In this document: positions 18,726 through 26,590 of the stretch, in pieces
How the letters are laid out: each line of letters opens with the position of its first letter
Position numbering within the stretch: the stretch's first letter is position 1
NCBI RefSeq assembly: GCF_004116625.1
Contig: NZ_NXIE01000003.1
Location: forward strand, 124,001-188,000
From: Halarcobacter mediterraneus
Lineage (GTDB): Bacteria > Campylobacterota > Campylobacteria > Campylobacterales > Arcobacteraceae
DNA length: 64,000 bases
Direction: 5' to 3'
Translations under genes and position numbers: made by a program
Notes under the pieces: generated by a model
Databases searched by the model: none
What the model saw: only the letters and a program-made list of their open reading frames with translations
Told to the model about the DNA's origin: nothing

Positions 18726-19839
18726 TACTTAGTCCTAAAAGAATACTTGTATTGTTTCCACCAAAGGCAAATGAGTTAGAAAGTACATATGAAACTTCTT
18801 GTTTTAATGGTTCATTCGTAAATGAAATATCTTCTCTTTCAACATCTTTGATATTTTTTGAAGGTGGTATTATCTGTTTTTGTAAACTCATACAAGCAAT
18901 AACAGCTTCAATAGCTCCAGCAGCTCCTAAAGTATGTCCTGTAAAAGATTTTGTTGAACTAACATAAGGTTTTGAAGTATCAAATACCAATGAAATTGCA
19001 TTTAACTCTGAAGAATCATTTGCCATAGTTCCTGTACCGTGGGCATTGATATAAGATATTTTTTCTTTATTTATTTTTGCATCATTAATGGCATTTTGCA
19101 TTGCTTTTGCAGCACCTAAACCTTCAGGGTGAGGCTGAGTCATGTGGTGACCATCTGAACTATATCCTGCTCCACATATTTCGACACTTTTTGAATCTTC
19201 TTTTTCATCTTGGATTAAAAGAACTGCAATAGCTTCAGCTACATTCATTCCTTCTCTATTCTTTTCAAAAGGTGTGCAAGGTTTTGATGATAAAACACTT
19301 AGTGCTGAAAACCCACAAACAGTAGTATAAGATAAAGCATCTACGCCAACTACTAAAACATTTTTATAAATACCTTTATTTATTACCTCTTTTGCATAAC
19401 CTAATGCATTTGCACTAGAAGTACAAGCTGTAGAAAAAGAGATGTCATCATAAAAAGTGAAATCTTGTTTTAGATGATAAGCAATTGCATCAATTGGATG
19501 TTTTTTATAATCAATATTTTCGTAACTTGAATCTTTAAAAAAAACTTTTTCTGTTTCATTCATTCCACCAACAGAAGAGCCAATTATAAGTAAAGTATTA
19601 TTGTAGTTTTCTAGATTAGAGTTTGTAAGTACTTTGTTTACTGTTTTTGTAAGTAAGTCATTAAAAGGTAATTTTGAATCAATTTTTCCAATTGCAACAC
19701 TTCTATCTTGAACATAAGAATTATCAATTGAAATACAATCTTTTTTTTCGCAGATTGAAGCGAAAAGCTGTTGGGAATCAAGTCCAGCACAGCTTACTGC
19801 TTCAAAACTATTTATATATGCCTTTTTATTTGTTATCAT
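18715..19839 (-). CDS. Beta-ketoacyl-ACP synthase of the aryl polyene pathway (ApeO-like)
   Basis: This 374-residue FabB/F-type ketosynthase should condense malonyl units onto the aryl-polyene ACP chain. The catalytic triad is intact: Cys139 in FSTACTSS, His267 in INAHGTG and His302 in FTGHTLGAAG. It lies between the ACP (14-base overlap) and the chain-length factor (11-base overlap), so all three are expected in fixed ratio. The triad and context together distinguish it from the housekeeping FabF, which is not in this window. Confidence 0.9.
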   Translation of the reverse strand: MITNKKAYINSFEAVSCAGLDSQQLFASICEKKDCISIDNSYVQDRSVAIGKIDSKLPFNDLLTKTVNKVLTNSNLENYNNTLLIIGSSVGGMNETEKVFFKDSSYENIDYKKHPIDAIAYHLKQDFTFYDDISFSTACTSSANALGYAKEVINKGIYKNVLVVGVDALSYTTVCGFSALSVLSSKPCTPFEKNREGMNVAEAIAVLLIQDEKEDSKSVEICGAGYSSDGHHMTQPHPEGLGAAKAMQNAINDAKINKEKISYINAHGTGTMANDSSELNAISLVFDTSKPYVSSTKSFTGHTLGAAGAIEAVIACMSLQKQIIPPSKNIKDVEREDISFTNEPLKQEVSYVLSNSFAFGGNNTSILLGLSNDN

Positions 19840-20080
19840 TAATATATTTTAATAAGTTCTCTACTGATGCGAAAATTTCATTATACTGCTCTGGGTTTTG
19901 AATTTTTACACCATACTCTTTTTCAATAATTAATACTAATTCAATTGAATCAACTGAATCTAAACCTAAACCCTCATCACCAAAAAGTGCATCTGCATCT
20001 TCAATATCTCCAACTTCAATATCTTCAAGTTTTAAACCATCAATCAAAACTTGCTTAAATTCATTGCTTGAAATTGCCAT
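19826..20080 (-). CDS. Acyl carrier protein 1 of the aryl polyene pathway
   Basis: This 84-residue acidic ACP has the phosphopantetheine site GLGLDSVDSIEL, with the serine of DSVD near residue 56. It is longer at the N-terminus than housekeeping AcpP. It lies just upstream of the ketosynthase gene with which it overlaps. A 77-base gap separates it from the flavin enzyme gene; that gap contains a short hairpin and a possible promoter, so ACP levels may be set separately. Confidence 0.92.
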   Translation of the reverse strand: MAISSNEFKQVLIDGLKLEDIEVGDIEDADALFGDEGLGLDSVDSIELVLIIEKEYGVKIQNPEQYNEIFASVENLLKYINDNK

Positions 20081-20157
20081 TAATTTTATACCTCTTTTAG
20101 TCTATTTTATTATTATATTATATTATTTTAGCCCTTTTAGACATCTTATATAGATGT

Positions 20158-21372
20158 TTAAACCATTGAAATAAGGGCATCGATTTTTTGTTTTGAACTT
20201 CTAACAAAGTAGTTATCTTCATCCCAAACATATCCAGAAAGAATTGAAGCTACTGATTGTTTTATCTTTTCAGCTTTATTTGGAGCATAGAAAATTTTTC
20301 TTAATTTTCCTTCATACCAAGCATAAACAAATTCTCTAAATACATTAATTCCAATCATCATATAATCTTCATAATCTTTTTGCCAATCTACTTTTTCACC
20401 ATTTAATTCTTTAATAATTAAATCCCCAACTCTATCAGAAGACTCTAAAGCAAGAGTAACACCAGAAGAGAAAACTGGGTCTAAAAACTCAGTTGCATTT
20501 CCACTTAATGCAAAACCTTTTCCATGCATAGTTTTAATTGCTGATGAGTAACCATTAATAACTCCTACAGGTCTTAATTTCTTTGCATCTTTGTATTTTT
20601 CTTTTAAGTATTCGTGCTCATTGATTACTTTATCAAAGAATTCTTCAAGACTAAGACCTGTTTTCTCAAAGTATGTTTCTTCACAAACGACACCAATTGA
20701 TGTTACTCCATCACTAAAAGGAATTCCCCATAACCATGCTTTATTATCATCATGAATTACAATATCAATAAAACCTTCATTATCACCTTTTCTTCTTGTT
20801 TCACCTTCAACTCTTGTGAAAATTGCATTTCTAAGTCTTAAATCTGATGGGATATCTAAATCTAAAAGTTTAGGTAATACTCTTCCATATCCAGAGGCAT
20901 CTAATACAAATCTTGCTTTAAATACTTTTTCTTCACCATTTTCATCTGTTGCAGTAACTTTGTTATTGTCATTATCATAAGCAATTACTTCATACTTATG
21001 TCTAACATCTGCTCCCCGTTTTTTAGCAGTTCCTAAAAGAACATTATCAAACTCTTCTCTTTTTACTTGATAACTTGTTCCCCATTTTTGACCTAAGTTA
21101 TTTCTAAAATCAATTAGCTCTTCTTGTTTTTTTTCATCAATAAAAATTGCACCTGGCTTTAGCATAAAACCTTGCTCTTCAATAACATCAATTAAACCAT
21201 TTTTCTCTAAAATCTCATTACATCTTGGAAGTAGTGATTCTCCAATAACAAACCTAGGAAACTCTAACTTTTCTAATATTATTACACTAAAGCCAGCTTT
21301 TAATAATTTACACGCAGCAACAGAACCACTAGGTCCCCCACCAATAACCAACACATCACAATTTTCTTCCAT
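20158..21372 (-). CDS. FAD-dependent halogenase-like oxidoreductase
   Basis: The start is placed at the ATG at 21372, which has GGAGG six bases upstream, in preference to an upstream ATG at 21396. The 404-residue flavoprotein has a Rossmann motif GGGPSG (11-16), the halogenase-type WLWGIP (213-218, matching WxWxIP), and GFMLKPGAIF with Lys72 where phenol-type halogenases carry their catalytic lysine. It could halogenate or hydroxylate the aryl head group; both changes are known in flexirubin and xanthomonadin pigments. The start region forms the divergent promoter with the rightward cluster operon. Halogenase against monooxygenase activity cannot be settled by sequence alone. Confidence 0.8.
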   Translation of the reverse strand: MEENCDVLVIGGGPSGSVAACKLLKAGFSVIILEKLEFPRFVIGESLLPRCNEILEKNGLIDVIEEQGFMLKPGAIFIDEKKQEELIDFRNNLGQKWGTSYQVKREEFDNVLLGTAKKRGADVRHKYEVIAYDNDNNKVTATDENGEEKVFKARFVLDASGYGRVLPKLLDLDIPSDLRLRNAIFTRVEGETRRKGDNEGFIDIVIHDDNKAWLWGIPFSDGVTSIGVVCEETYFEKTGLSLEEFFDKVINEHEYLKEKYKDAKKLRPVGVINGYSSAIKTMHGKGFALSGNATEFLDPVFSSGVTLALESSDRVGDLIIKELNGEKVDWQKDYEDYMMIGINVFREFVYAWYEGKLRKIFYAPNKAEKIKQSVASILSGYVWDEDNYFVRSSKQKIDALISMV

Positions 21373-21409
21373 TAAGTCCTCCAAGAAGTAATACAAATAA
21401 CTTTTTCTT

Positions 21410-21438
21410 ATTATATACTTAGTTTACTTTTGATACAA
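21410..21438 (-). promoter_or_regulatory. Leftward promoter of the pigment cluster
   Basis: On the minus strand TTGTAT (21433-21438) and a perfect TATAAT (21410-21415) are 17 bases apart. They precede the flavin enzyme start by about 38 bases. This promoter overlaps the rightward one at 21423-21451. Confidence 0.6.
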
Positions 21439-21451
21439 TTGAATCTAATAT
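21423..21451 (+). promoter_or_regulatory. Rightward promoter of the pigment cluster
   Basis: TTTACT (21423-21428) and TAATAT (21446-21451) lie 17 bases apart, about 25 bases before the dehydratase TTG start. The two divergent promoters share DNA, so polymerase binding should be mutually exclusive unless a regulator intervenes. Confidence 0.5.
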
Positions 21452-21475
21452 TTGTATAAACAAGGTAATAAGTAA

Positions 21476-21796
21476 TTGAACAATTTATATAGTTTTAATG
21501 TTCTAAAAAAAGAGAATGACTATACTGAAATAGAAGTATTATTTGCAGACAAAAGTCATGAAATTTTCAAAGCTCACTTTCCTGATAATAGTTTACTTCC
21601 AGGATTTCTTCAAATAGATATCATAAGTGAAATTTTATCAATCAAAGTTATAGAAATAAAAAAAGCTAAATTTTTACAAGCAATTCTTCCAAAAGATAAA
21701 GTTACTTATTTTGTAAAGATAAAAGATAAAACTTTTAATGTAAAAGTCGAAAAAGAAAATAAAAAATGTAGTGAGTTCTCCATTGTACAAAAATGA
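21476..21796 (+). CDS. ApeI-like hotdog dehydratase subunit
   Basis: This 106-residue FabZ-like hotdog protein has AHFPDNSLLPGF with His34 in the catalytic position. Residue 48, fourteen positions later where FabZ has glutamate, is aspartate. It is therefore complementary to the Glu-only dehydratase at 17737-18090, and the pair may make one working heterodimer. The start is a TTG with AAGGT eight bases upstream. It is the first gene of the long rightward cluster operon and overlaps the glycosyltransferase gene by 26 bases. Confidence 0.78.
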   Translation: MNNLYSFNVLKKENDYTEIEVLFADKSHEIFKAHFPDNSLLPGFLQIDIISEILSIKVIEIKKAKFLQAILPKDKVTYFVKIKDKTFNVKVEKENKKCSEFSIVQK

Positions 21797-22487
21797 TATT
21801 ATCATAGTTGTTCCTACTTTCAACAATCCAAAAACAATCTCAAATGTAATAAAAGATATTTTAAATCACAACTACAAAGTAATCGTTGTAGATGATGGTT
21901 CAGATATTAAAGTTTCTTGTTTAATTGAAAAAAATGAAGATGTTACTGTTTTAAGACATGAACAAAACCAAGGTAAGGGTCAAGCTATTCTTACAGGTGC
22001 AAAAAAAGCAAAAGAGCTTGGATATGAGTATTTTATAAGTATGGATGGAGATGGTCAACATCTTGCTTCAGAAATAGCAAAACTAAAAGCCTGCATAAAT
22101 AGTAAAAACCAAATTGTTATGGGTGCTAGAAATTTTGAAATAGACAATGTTCCACAAAAGTCAAAAATAGGAAGAATCTTTCACAACTTTTGGATTAGAT
22201 TAAATAGTGGTTATCCTATAAATGATTCTCTAACTGGTTTTAGACTTTATCCTGTTTCAATACTTGATTTAAATATCAAAACAAGAAGATTTAACTTTGA
22301 GGTTGAAGTTTTAGTAAAACATTATTGGAAACACAAAAACATTACTGATACAATAATTGAATGCTATTATCCGACTCCTGAAGAAAGAGTAAGTCACTTT
22401 GATAATTATAATGACACAATAAATATTACACTTTTACATCTAAAACTTTTTTTACAAAAGATATTTTTATTAAAAGGTATTCTTTAA
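21771..22487 (+). CDS. GT2-family glycosyltransferase
   Basis: This 238-residue GT-A fold enzyme has IVVPTFNNPKTI at the start, VVDDGSD (about 40-46) and the DXD-type MDGDGQH (about 91-97). GT2 proteins of this size occur in nearly all aryl polyene clusters, where they are thought to help attach or anchor the pigment. The start used is a GTG inside the previous gene. No membrane segment of dolichyl-phosphate-mannose synthase type is seen. The acceptor is unknown. Confidence 0.85.
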   Translation: MSSPLYKNDIIIVVPTFNNPKTISNVIKDILNHNYKVIVVDDGSDIKVSCLIEKNEDVTVLRHEQNQGKGQAILTGAKKAKELGYEYFISMDGDGQHLASEIAKLKACINSKNQIVMGARNFEIDNVPQKSKIGRIFHNFWIRLNSGYPINDSLTGFRLYPVSILDLNIKTRRFNFEVEVLVKHYWKHKNITDTIIECYYPTPEERVSHFDNYNDTINITLLHLKLFLQKIFLLKGIL

Positions 22488-23353
22488 TGGCAACAAAGCA
22501 AAGAGTTGGTGGACCTATTGTAAAAACTCTATATTCATTTTATAAAATATTTGGATATGGAAGTGTTTATTTCTCTTTGTATTTTGTTGTTTTATATTAC
22601 TTTTTATTTGCTTCAAATGTAAGGAAATCTTTAAAGCAATACTATAAAAATATTGGTGAAGAGTTTTCAAATAAAAAATATTTTAAACACCTATTTAACT
22701 ATGCCCTAGCTACCTCTGATAGATTTATCTCAAAGGCAAACCCAGAAATATATAACTTCATAAACCAAAATAGAAATGAACTACTAAATGAGTTAAAAAA
22801 TGGTTCTATTCTTCTATCAAACCATTTTGGTGGTTGGGCAACAGCAAGTAATTATTTTAAAGATGACAATATTAAAATAAATATAATTATGAATGAAGCT
22901 ATGATAAAAAATGCAAGTGAATTTGAACAAGTTATAGATAAAAAAAATGATAAAAATGTAAACATCATCGACCTGTCAAAGGGTGATATTGCTACATCAA
23001 TTTCAATTGGAAATGCTTTACTAAATAATGAAGCTGTTGCTTTAATGGGTGATAGAGCTATAAACAAAAAACACCTACACAAAATCTCTTTCTTTAAAAA
23101 AGATGCAAACTTTAATAAAAATCCATTTCTTATTGCATATAAAACAAAAAAACCTATTATTGCACTTTTTGTTGTTTTAAAAAAGAAAAAAACTTACGAA
23201 ATGATATTTGAAAGAATTAATATAAATACCAATAAAAAGGAAAATGAAGCTGTAGAAGAGGCTATGCAAAGGTATGTAAAACTATTAGAGAAAACTTTAA
23301 AAGAACACCCTTTACAATGGTTCAATTTTTACGATTTCTGGGAGGACAAATGA
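22487..23353 (+). CDS. LpxL/HtrB-type lysophospholipid acyltransferase
   Basis: This 288-residue protein belongs to the LABLAT acyltransferase family that includes LpxL. An N-terminal membrane helix (about 22-45) precedes the catalytic LSNHFGGWA motif (histidine near residue 108), with GDRAI further on (about 184-188). Homologues occur beside the GT2 gene in aryl polyene clusters, where they are thought to link the pigment to a lipid-like carrier. Its stop overlaps the ammonia-lyase start (ATGA). Confidence 0.83.
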   Translation: MATKQRVGGPIVKTLYSFYKIFGYGSVYFSLYFVVLYYFLFASNVRKSLKQYYKNIGEEFSNKKYFKHLFNYALATSDRFISKANPEIYNFINQNRNELLNELKNGSILLSNHFGGWATASNYFKDDNIKINIIMNEAMIKNASEFEQVIDKKNDKNVNIIDLSKGDIATSISIGNALLNNEAVALMGDRAINKKHLHKISFFKKDANFNKNPFLIAYKTKKPIIALFVVLKKKKTYEMIFERININTNKKENEAVEEAMQRYVKLLEKTLKEHPLQWFNFYDFWEDK

Positions 23354-24870
23354 AATTAATAATTGACAAGAGACATATTAGTCTTAAAGAGATTGTGAAT
23401 GCATCTAGCGTTGAGATCTCAAATGATGAAAAGTTTATAACTTTTATTAACCATACTCATGATTTTATGATGGATACAATCAAGCAAGGTAAACCTATTT
23501 ATGGAATTACAACTGGATATGGAGATAGTGGTAAAAACTATGTAGATTATGATGATGCTGCAAAACTTCAAACAAATCTATTTAGATTTCACGGTTGTGG
23601 AATAGGTAAAAACCTATCTTACGAAGTATGTAAATATGCAGTTATTTGCAGAACTATCTCATTAAGTAAAGCAAGATCTGGGGTTTCTATGAACCTCTTA
23701 CATAGACTTGAAATGTTAATTGAAAAAGATATTATTCCAGTTATTCCAAGTCAAGGTTCAGTTGGAGCAAGTGGTGACTTAACTCCACTATCATATATTG
23801 CAGCAGTTATTGCAGGAGAGAGAGAAGTTTACTATAAAGGTGAAATTAAACCTGCTATTGAAGTTTATAATGAACTTAATATAGAACCGTACTCTTTTGA
23901 ACCTAAAGAAGCCTTAGCAATTATGAATGGAACAACTATCATGAGTGCTATTGCTTTAAAAGCGATTGAAGAGTTTGAAATTATTTTAGACTCTATGGAA
24001 TCATATGTTGCTGGTATGTTTGAGGTTTTATTAGGAGATGATACTCCTGTTGCTGATTTTGTTCATGATTCAAAACCATTTGATGGACAAATTGCATCTG
24101 CAAAAAATATTAAAAACAAGATTTCTGGTTCAAAGTTAACTCATGGAAGAGATGATAGATATGATAAATTCTTTGCAGATAATAATTTAAATATTCAAGA
24201 TACTTACTCTATGAGATGTGCTCCACAAGTTCTTGGTGTAATTAGAGATAATCTTGATATTTCTAAAAAATGGGTTGAGACTGAAATCAATTCAGTAAAT
24301 GACAATCCATTAATTGATGGAGAAAATCAAAAGATTTATACTTCTGGAAACTTCTATGGTGGATATGTAGCTCACGCTATGGATACACTAAAAATTTGTG
24401 CTGCAAACTTAGCTGACTTACTTGATAAAGAGTTTGCCTTACTTGTTGATCACAAATTTAATAGAGGATTAGGTGAAAACTTAAAACTTTCAAAAGAGCC
24501 ATTTTTCCATGGATTTAAAGCTATGCAAATTAGTCTTAGTTCATTAAGTGCCGATGTTATTAAAAATACAACTGCAGCTTCTATTCACTCAAGACCAACG
24601 GAATCACTAAACCAAGATAAAGTATCTATGGGTACAACTGCAGCAAATGACTTTGCAAAAATGATGCCAGAACTTCACAATATGCTTTCTATTGCCTTTA
24701 TTGGTATGGCACAAGCAGTTGATATTAGAGGGAAGGAACAAGTATCTGCTCACCTAAGAAAAATCTATGATGCAACAAGAGAGATTGTAGAGCCTTTACT
24801 TGAAGATAGAAGAATGGATATTGATATAAAAAATATCAATAAATTAATAAAAGAAGCTAAATTTATATAA
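23350..24870 (+). CDS. Aromatic amino acid ammonia-lyase (HAL/PAL/TAL family)
   Basis: I place the start at the ATG at 23350, preceded by GGAGG and overlapping the previous stop; a longer frame from 23317 lacks such a site. The 506-residue enzyme has the MIO-forming Ala140-Ser141-Gly142 (GSVGASGDLTPLSY) and the catalytic tyrosine of YGITTGYG (Tyr51). The specificity pair is Phe80-His81 (LFRFHGCG), unlike the SH of histidine lyases. In the flexirubin pathway a tyrosine ammonia-lyase supplies 4-coumarate as starter, so this is the likely role. Cinnamate from phenylalanine remains possible. Confidence 0.9.
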   Translation: MKLIIDKRHISLKEIVNASSVEISNDEKFITFINHTHDFMMDTIKQGKPIYGITTGYGDSGKNYVDYDDAAKLQTNLFRFHGCGIGKNLSYEVCKYAVICRTISLSKARSGVSMNLLHRLEMLIEKDIIPVIPSQGSVGASGDLTPLSYIAAVIAGEREVYYKGEIKPAIEVYNELNIEPYSFEPKEALAIMNGTTIMSAIALKAIEEFEIILDSMESYVAGMFEVLLGDDTPVADFVHDSKPFDGQIASAKNIKNKISGSKLTHGRDDRYDKFFADNNLNIQDTYSMRCAPQVLGVIRDNLDISKKWVETEINSVNDNPLIDGENQKIYTSGNFYGGYVAHAMDTLKICAANLADLLDKEFALLVDHKFNRGLGENLKLSKEPFFHGFKAMQISLSSLSADVIKNTTAASIHSRPTESLNQDKVSMGTTAANDFAKMMPELHNMLSIAFIGMAQAVDIRGKEQVSAHLRKIYDATREIVEPLLEDRRMDIDIKNINKLIKEAKFI

Positions 24871-24880
24871 AGAGTTTATT

Positions 24881-25582
24881 GTGGGAATAAAAAAAGTATT
24901 AGTAACAGGAGCAACAGGTTCTATTGGTGAAGCTATCGTAAAAGAGTATGCAAATAATGGTTACTTTGTATATGTTCATTATAATAGTAACAAAGAGAAA
25001 GCCCAAGCTATTTTAGACTCAATAGAACTTGGAGAGTTAATCACTTTTAATATGCAAGACAAAGAGGATATTAAAGCTACTTTAGAAAATATTTCTGTTG
25101 ATGTTTTAGTAAATAATGCTGGAATTATCAAAGACAATCTATTTTTCTTTATGGAAGATGAGCAATGGGAAGATGTAATAAATACTAACCTTTCAGGGAT
25201 GTATCATGTTACAAAAACTATCTCTAGAAATATGATGATGAACAAAAAAGGAAGTATCGTAAATGTAGCTTCTGTTTCTGGTATCTCTGGAAATGCTGGG
25301 CAAGCCAATTACTCAGCTTCTAAAGGTGGAGTAATAGCTTTCACAAAAACTTTAGCAATTGAGCTTGGAAGATATAATATTAGAGTAAATGCAATAGCTC
25401 CAGGTATCATAGAATCAGAGATGATAGAGAACATTCCAAATAGTAAAGAATTAAAAAAAGCTATTCCTTTAAATAGATTTGGAAAGCCAGAAGAAGTAGC
25501 AAAATGTGCTTACTTTATAGGAAATGATGCTACTTATGTAAGTGGTGAAGTTTTAAATATCAGTGGAGCAATGGTTAGGTAA
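24881..25582 (+). CDS. 3-oxoacyl-ACP reductase (FabG/ApeQ-like)
   Basis: This 233-residue short-chain dehydrogenase reduces the beta-keto group in each extension cycle. The NADPH motif TGATGSIGEA (about 9-18), NNAG (about 81-84), the catalytic serine of ASVSG and the YSASK motif (about 146-150) are all present. It begins with GTG, ten bases after the ammonia-lyase stop. It is the only ketoreductase of the cluster. The call as a pathway enzyme rests on context. Confidence 0.9.
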   Translation: MGIKKVLVTGATGSIGEAIVKEYANNGYFVYVHYNSNKEKAQAILDSIELGELITFNMQDKEDIKATLENISVDVLVNNAGIIKDNLFFFMEDEQWEDVINTNLSGMYHVTKTISRNMMMNKKGSIVNVASVSGISGNAGQANYSASKGGVIAFTKTLAIELGRYNIRVNAIAPGIIESEMIENIPNSKELKKAIPLNRFGKPEEVAKCAYFIGNDATYVSGEVLNISGAMVR

Positions 25583-25584
25583 GA

Positions 25585-26124
25585 ATGAACCTAATTATCT
25601 CACTGCTTTATGCACCAATAGTATTTATATCACTTAAATATTTTGATATTACAAAAGTAAGTTTTGTAATATTTTGTTTAAGTACTCTTTGGTTCATAAT
25701 AGTTTTTAAAAGAGGCTATAAAGAGTATTTATATCCTCTTTTATATATTTGTATCTCTATTTTGGCTTTTTTCTTAAAAGAGTTCTTACTTTTAAAAACT
25801 ATACCCTTTTTAATTTCAAGTTTTATTACAGCAATAATGTTTATTTCATATATTAATAAAAAGTCTATTATTCTATTTTTTGCTAAAAAATTTTCTAAAA
25901 AAGAGTTTAGTAAAAAAGAAGAAGAGTATATTCATAAGTCAACTCTTTTTTGGTTTTTTACTTCTTTAATAAATGCTATAATTCATCTTGTTATTCTTTT
26001 TAATACAAATATGGATTATTGGATTTATTATAGTTCTATTGGCTGGTACTTTATTTTTATTTTTGCAGGAGTATTACAGTTTTTACATAGAAAATTTATT
26101 TTTTTAAAGGATTCAAATGATTAA
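25585..26124 (+). CDS. Polytopic membrane protein of aryl polyene clusters (COG4648-like)
   Basis: This 179-residue protein has about six hydrophobic segments and a central basic loop (KKFSKKEFSKKEEEY, about 101-115). It resembles the COG4648 membrane proteins that accompany the LolA-like and MMPL exporter genes in aryl polyene clusters, and it sits in the same relative place here. Its biochemical role is unknown. It overlaps the LolA-like gene by eight bases. Confidence 0.68.
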   Translation: MNLIISLLYAPIVFISLKYFDITKVSFVIFCLSTLWFIIVFKRGYKEYLYPLLYICISILAFFLKEFLLLKTIPFLISSFITAIMFISYINKKSIILFFAKKFSKKEFSKKEEEYIHKSTLFWFFTSLINAIIHLVILFNTNMDYWIYYSSIGWYFIFIFAGVLQFLHRKFIFLKDSND

Positions 26125-26590
26125 AGCACTATTTCTTACTCTTTTTGCTATAAATATATTTGCACAAACTATTCATTTTGAAGAATCTAAATATATAGAT
26201 GCTTTAGATACAAGTACTAAAAAAACTGGTTATATAAACTTTAAAGAAGACTCTATTGAAACTTCATATGAAAATAGTGATGAAGTTTTGCTATTTCAAG
26301 AAGATACTCTTTTTATAAAGAAAAAAGATGAAACTGTAGAGATTGATTTAAATAGAGATATGCCTAAAAAGATATATTATACTCTACTTGAAGCTATTTA
26401 TTTAGATGATATCTCAAACTTAGAACTATACTTTGAAATAGAACAAAAAAATGATGAAGTATTTCTAAAACCTAAAAGTATTGTTGCAAACTATATAAAA
26501 AGTATTAACTATAAAAAGAATAAAAAATTAGAATATCTTCATATAAATATGTTAAACAATGATAGGATAAGCATTGAGCAAATTGATTAA
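26117..26590 (+). CDS. LolA-like periplasmic carrier protein
   Basis: This 157-residue protein has a signal peptide (MIKALFLTLFAINIFAQ) and a LolA-like beta-rich body with few motifs. LolA-like proteins are standard in aryl polyene and flexirubin clusters, where they are thought to carry the pigment, bound to a lipid or similar hydrophobic group, across the periplasm. It overlaps the MMPL gene by 17 bases. The match is by length, signal and context rather than by a strong motif. Confidence 0.65.
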   Translation: MIKALFLTLFAINIFAQTIHFEESKYIDALDTSTKKTGYINFKEDSIETSYENSDEVLLFQEDTLFIKKKDETVEIDLNRDMPKKIYYTLLEAIYLDDISNLELYFEIEQKNDEVFLKPKSIVANYIKSINYKKNKKLEYLHINMLNNDRISIEQID

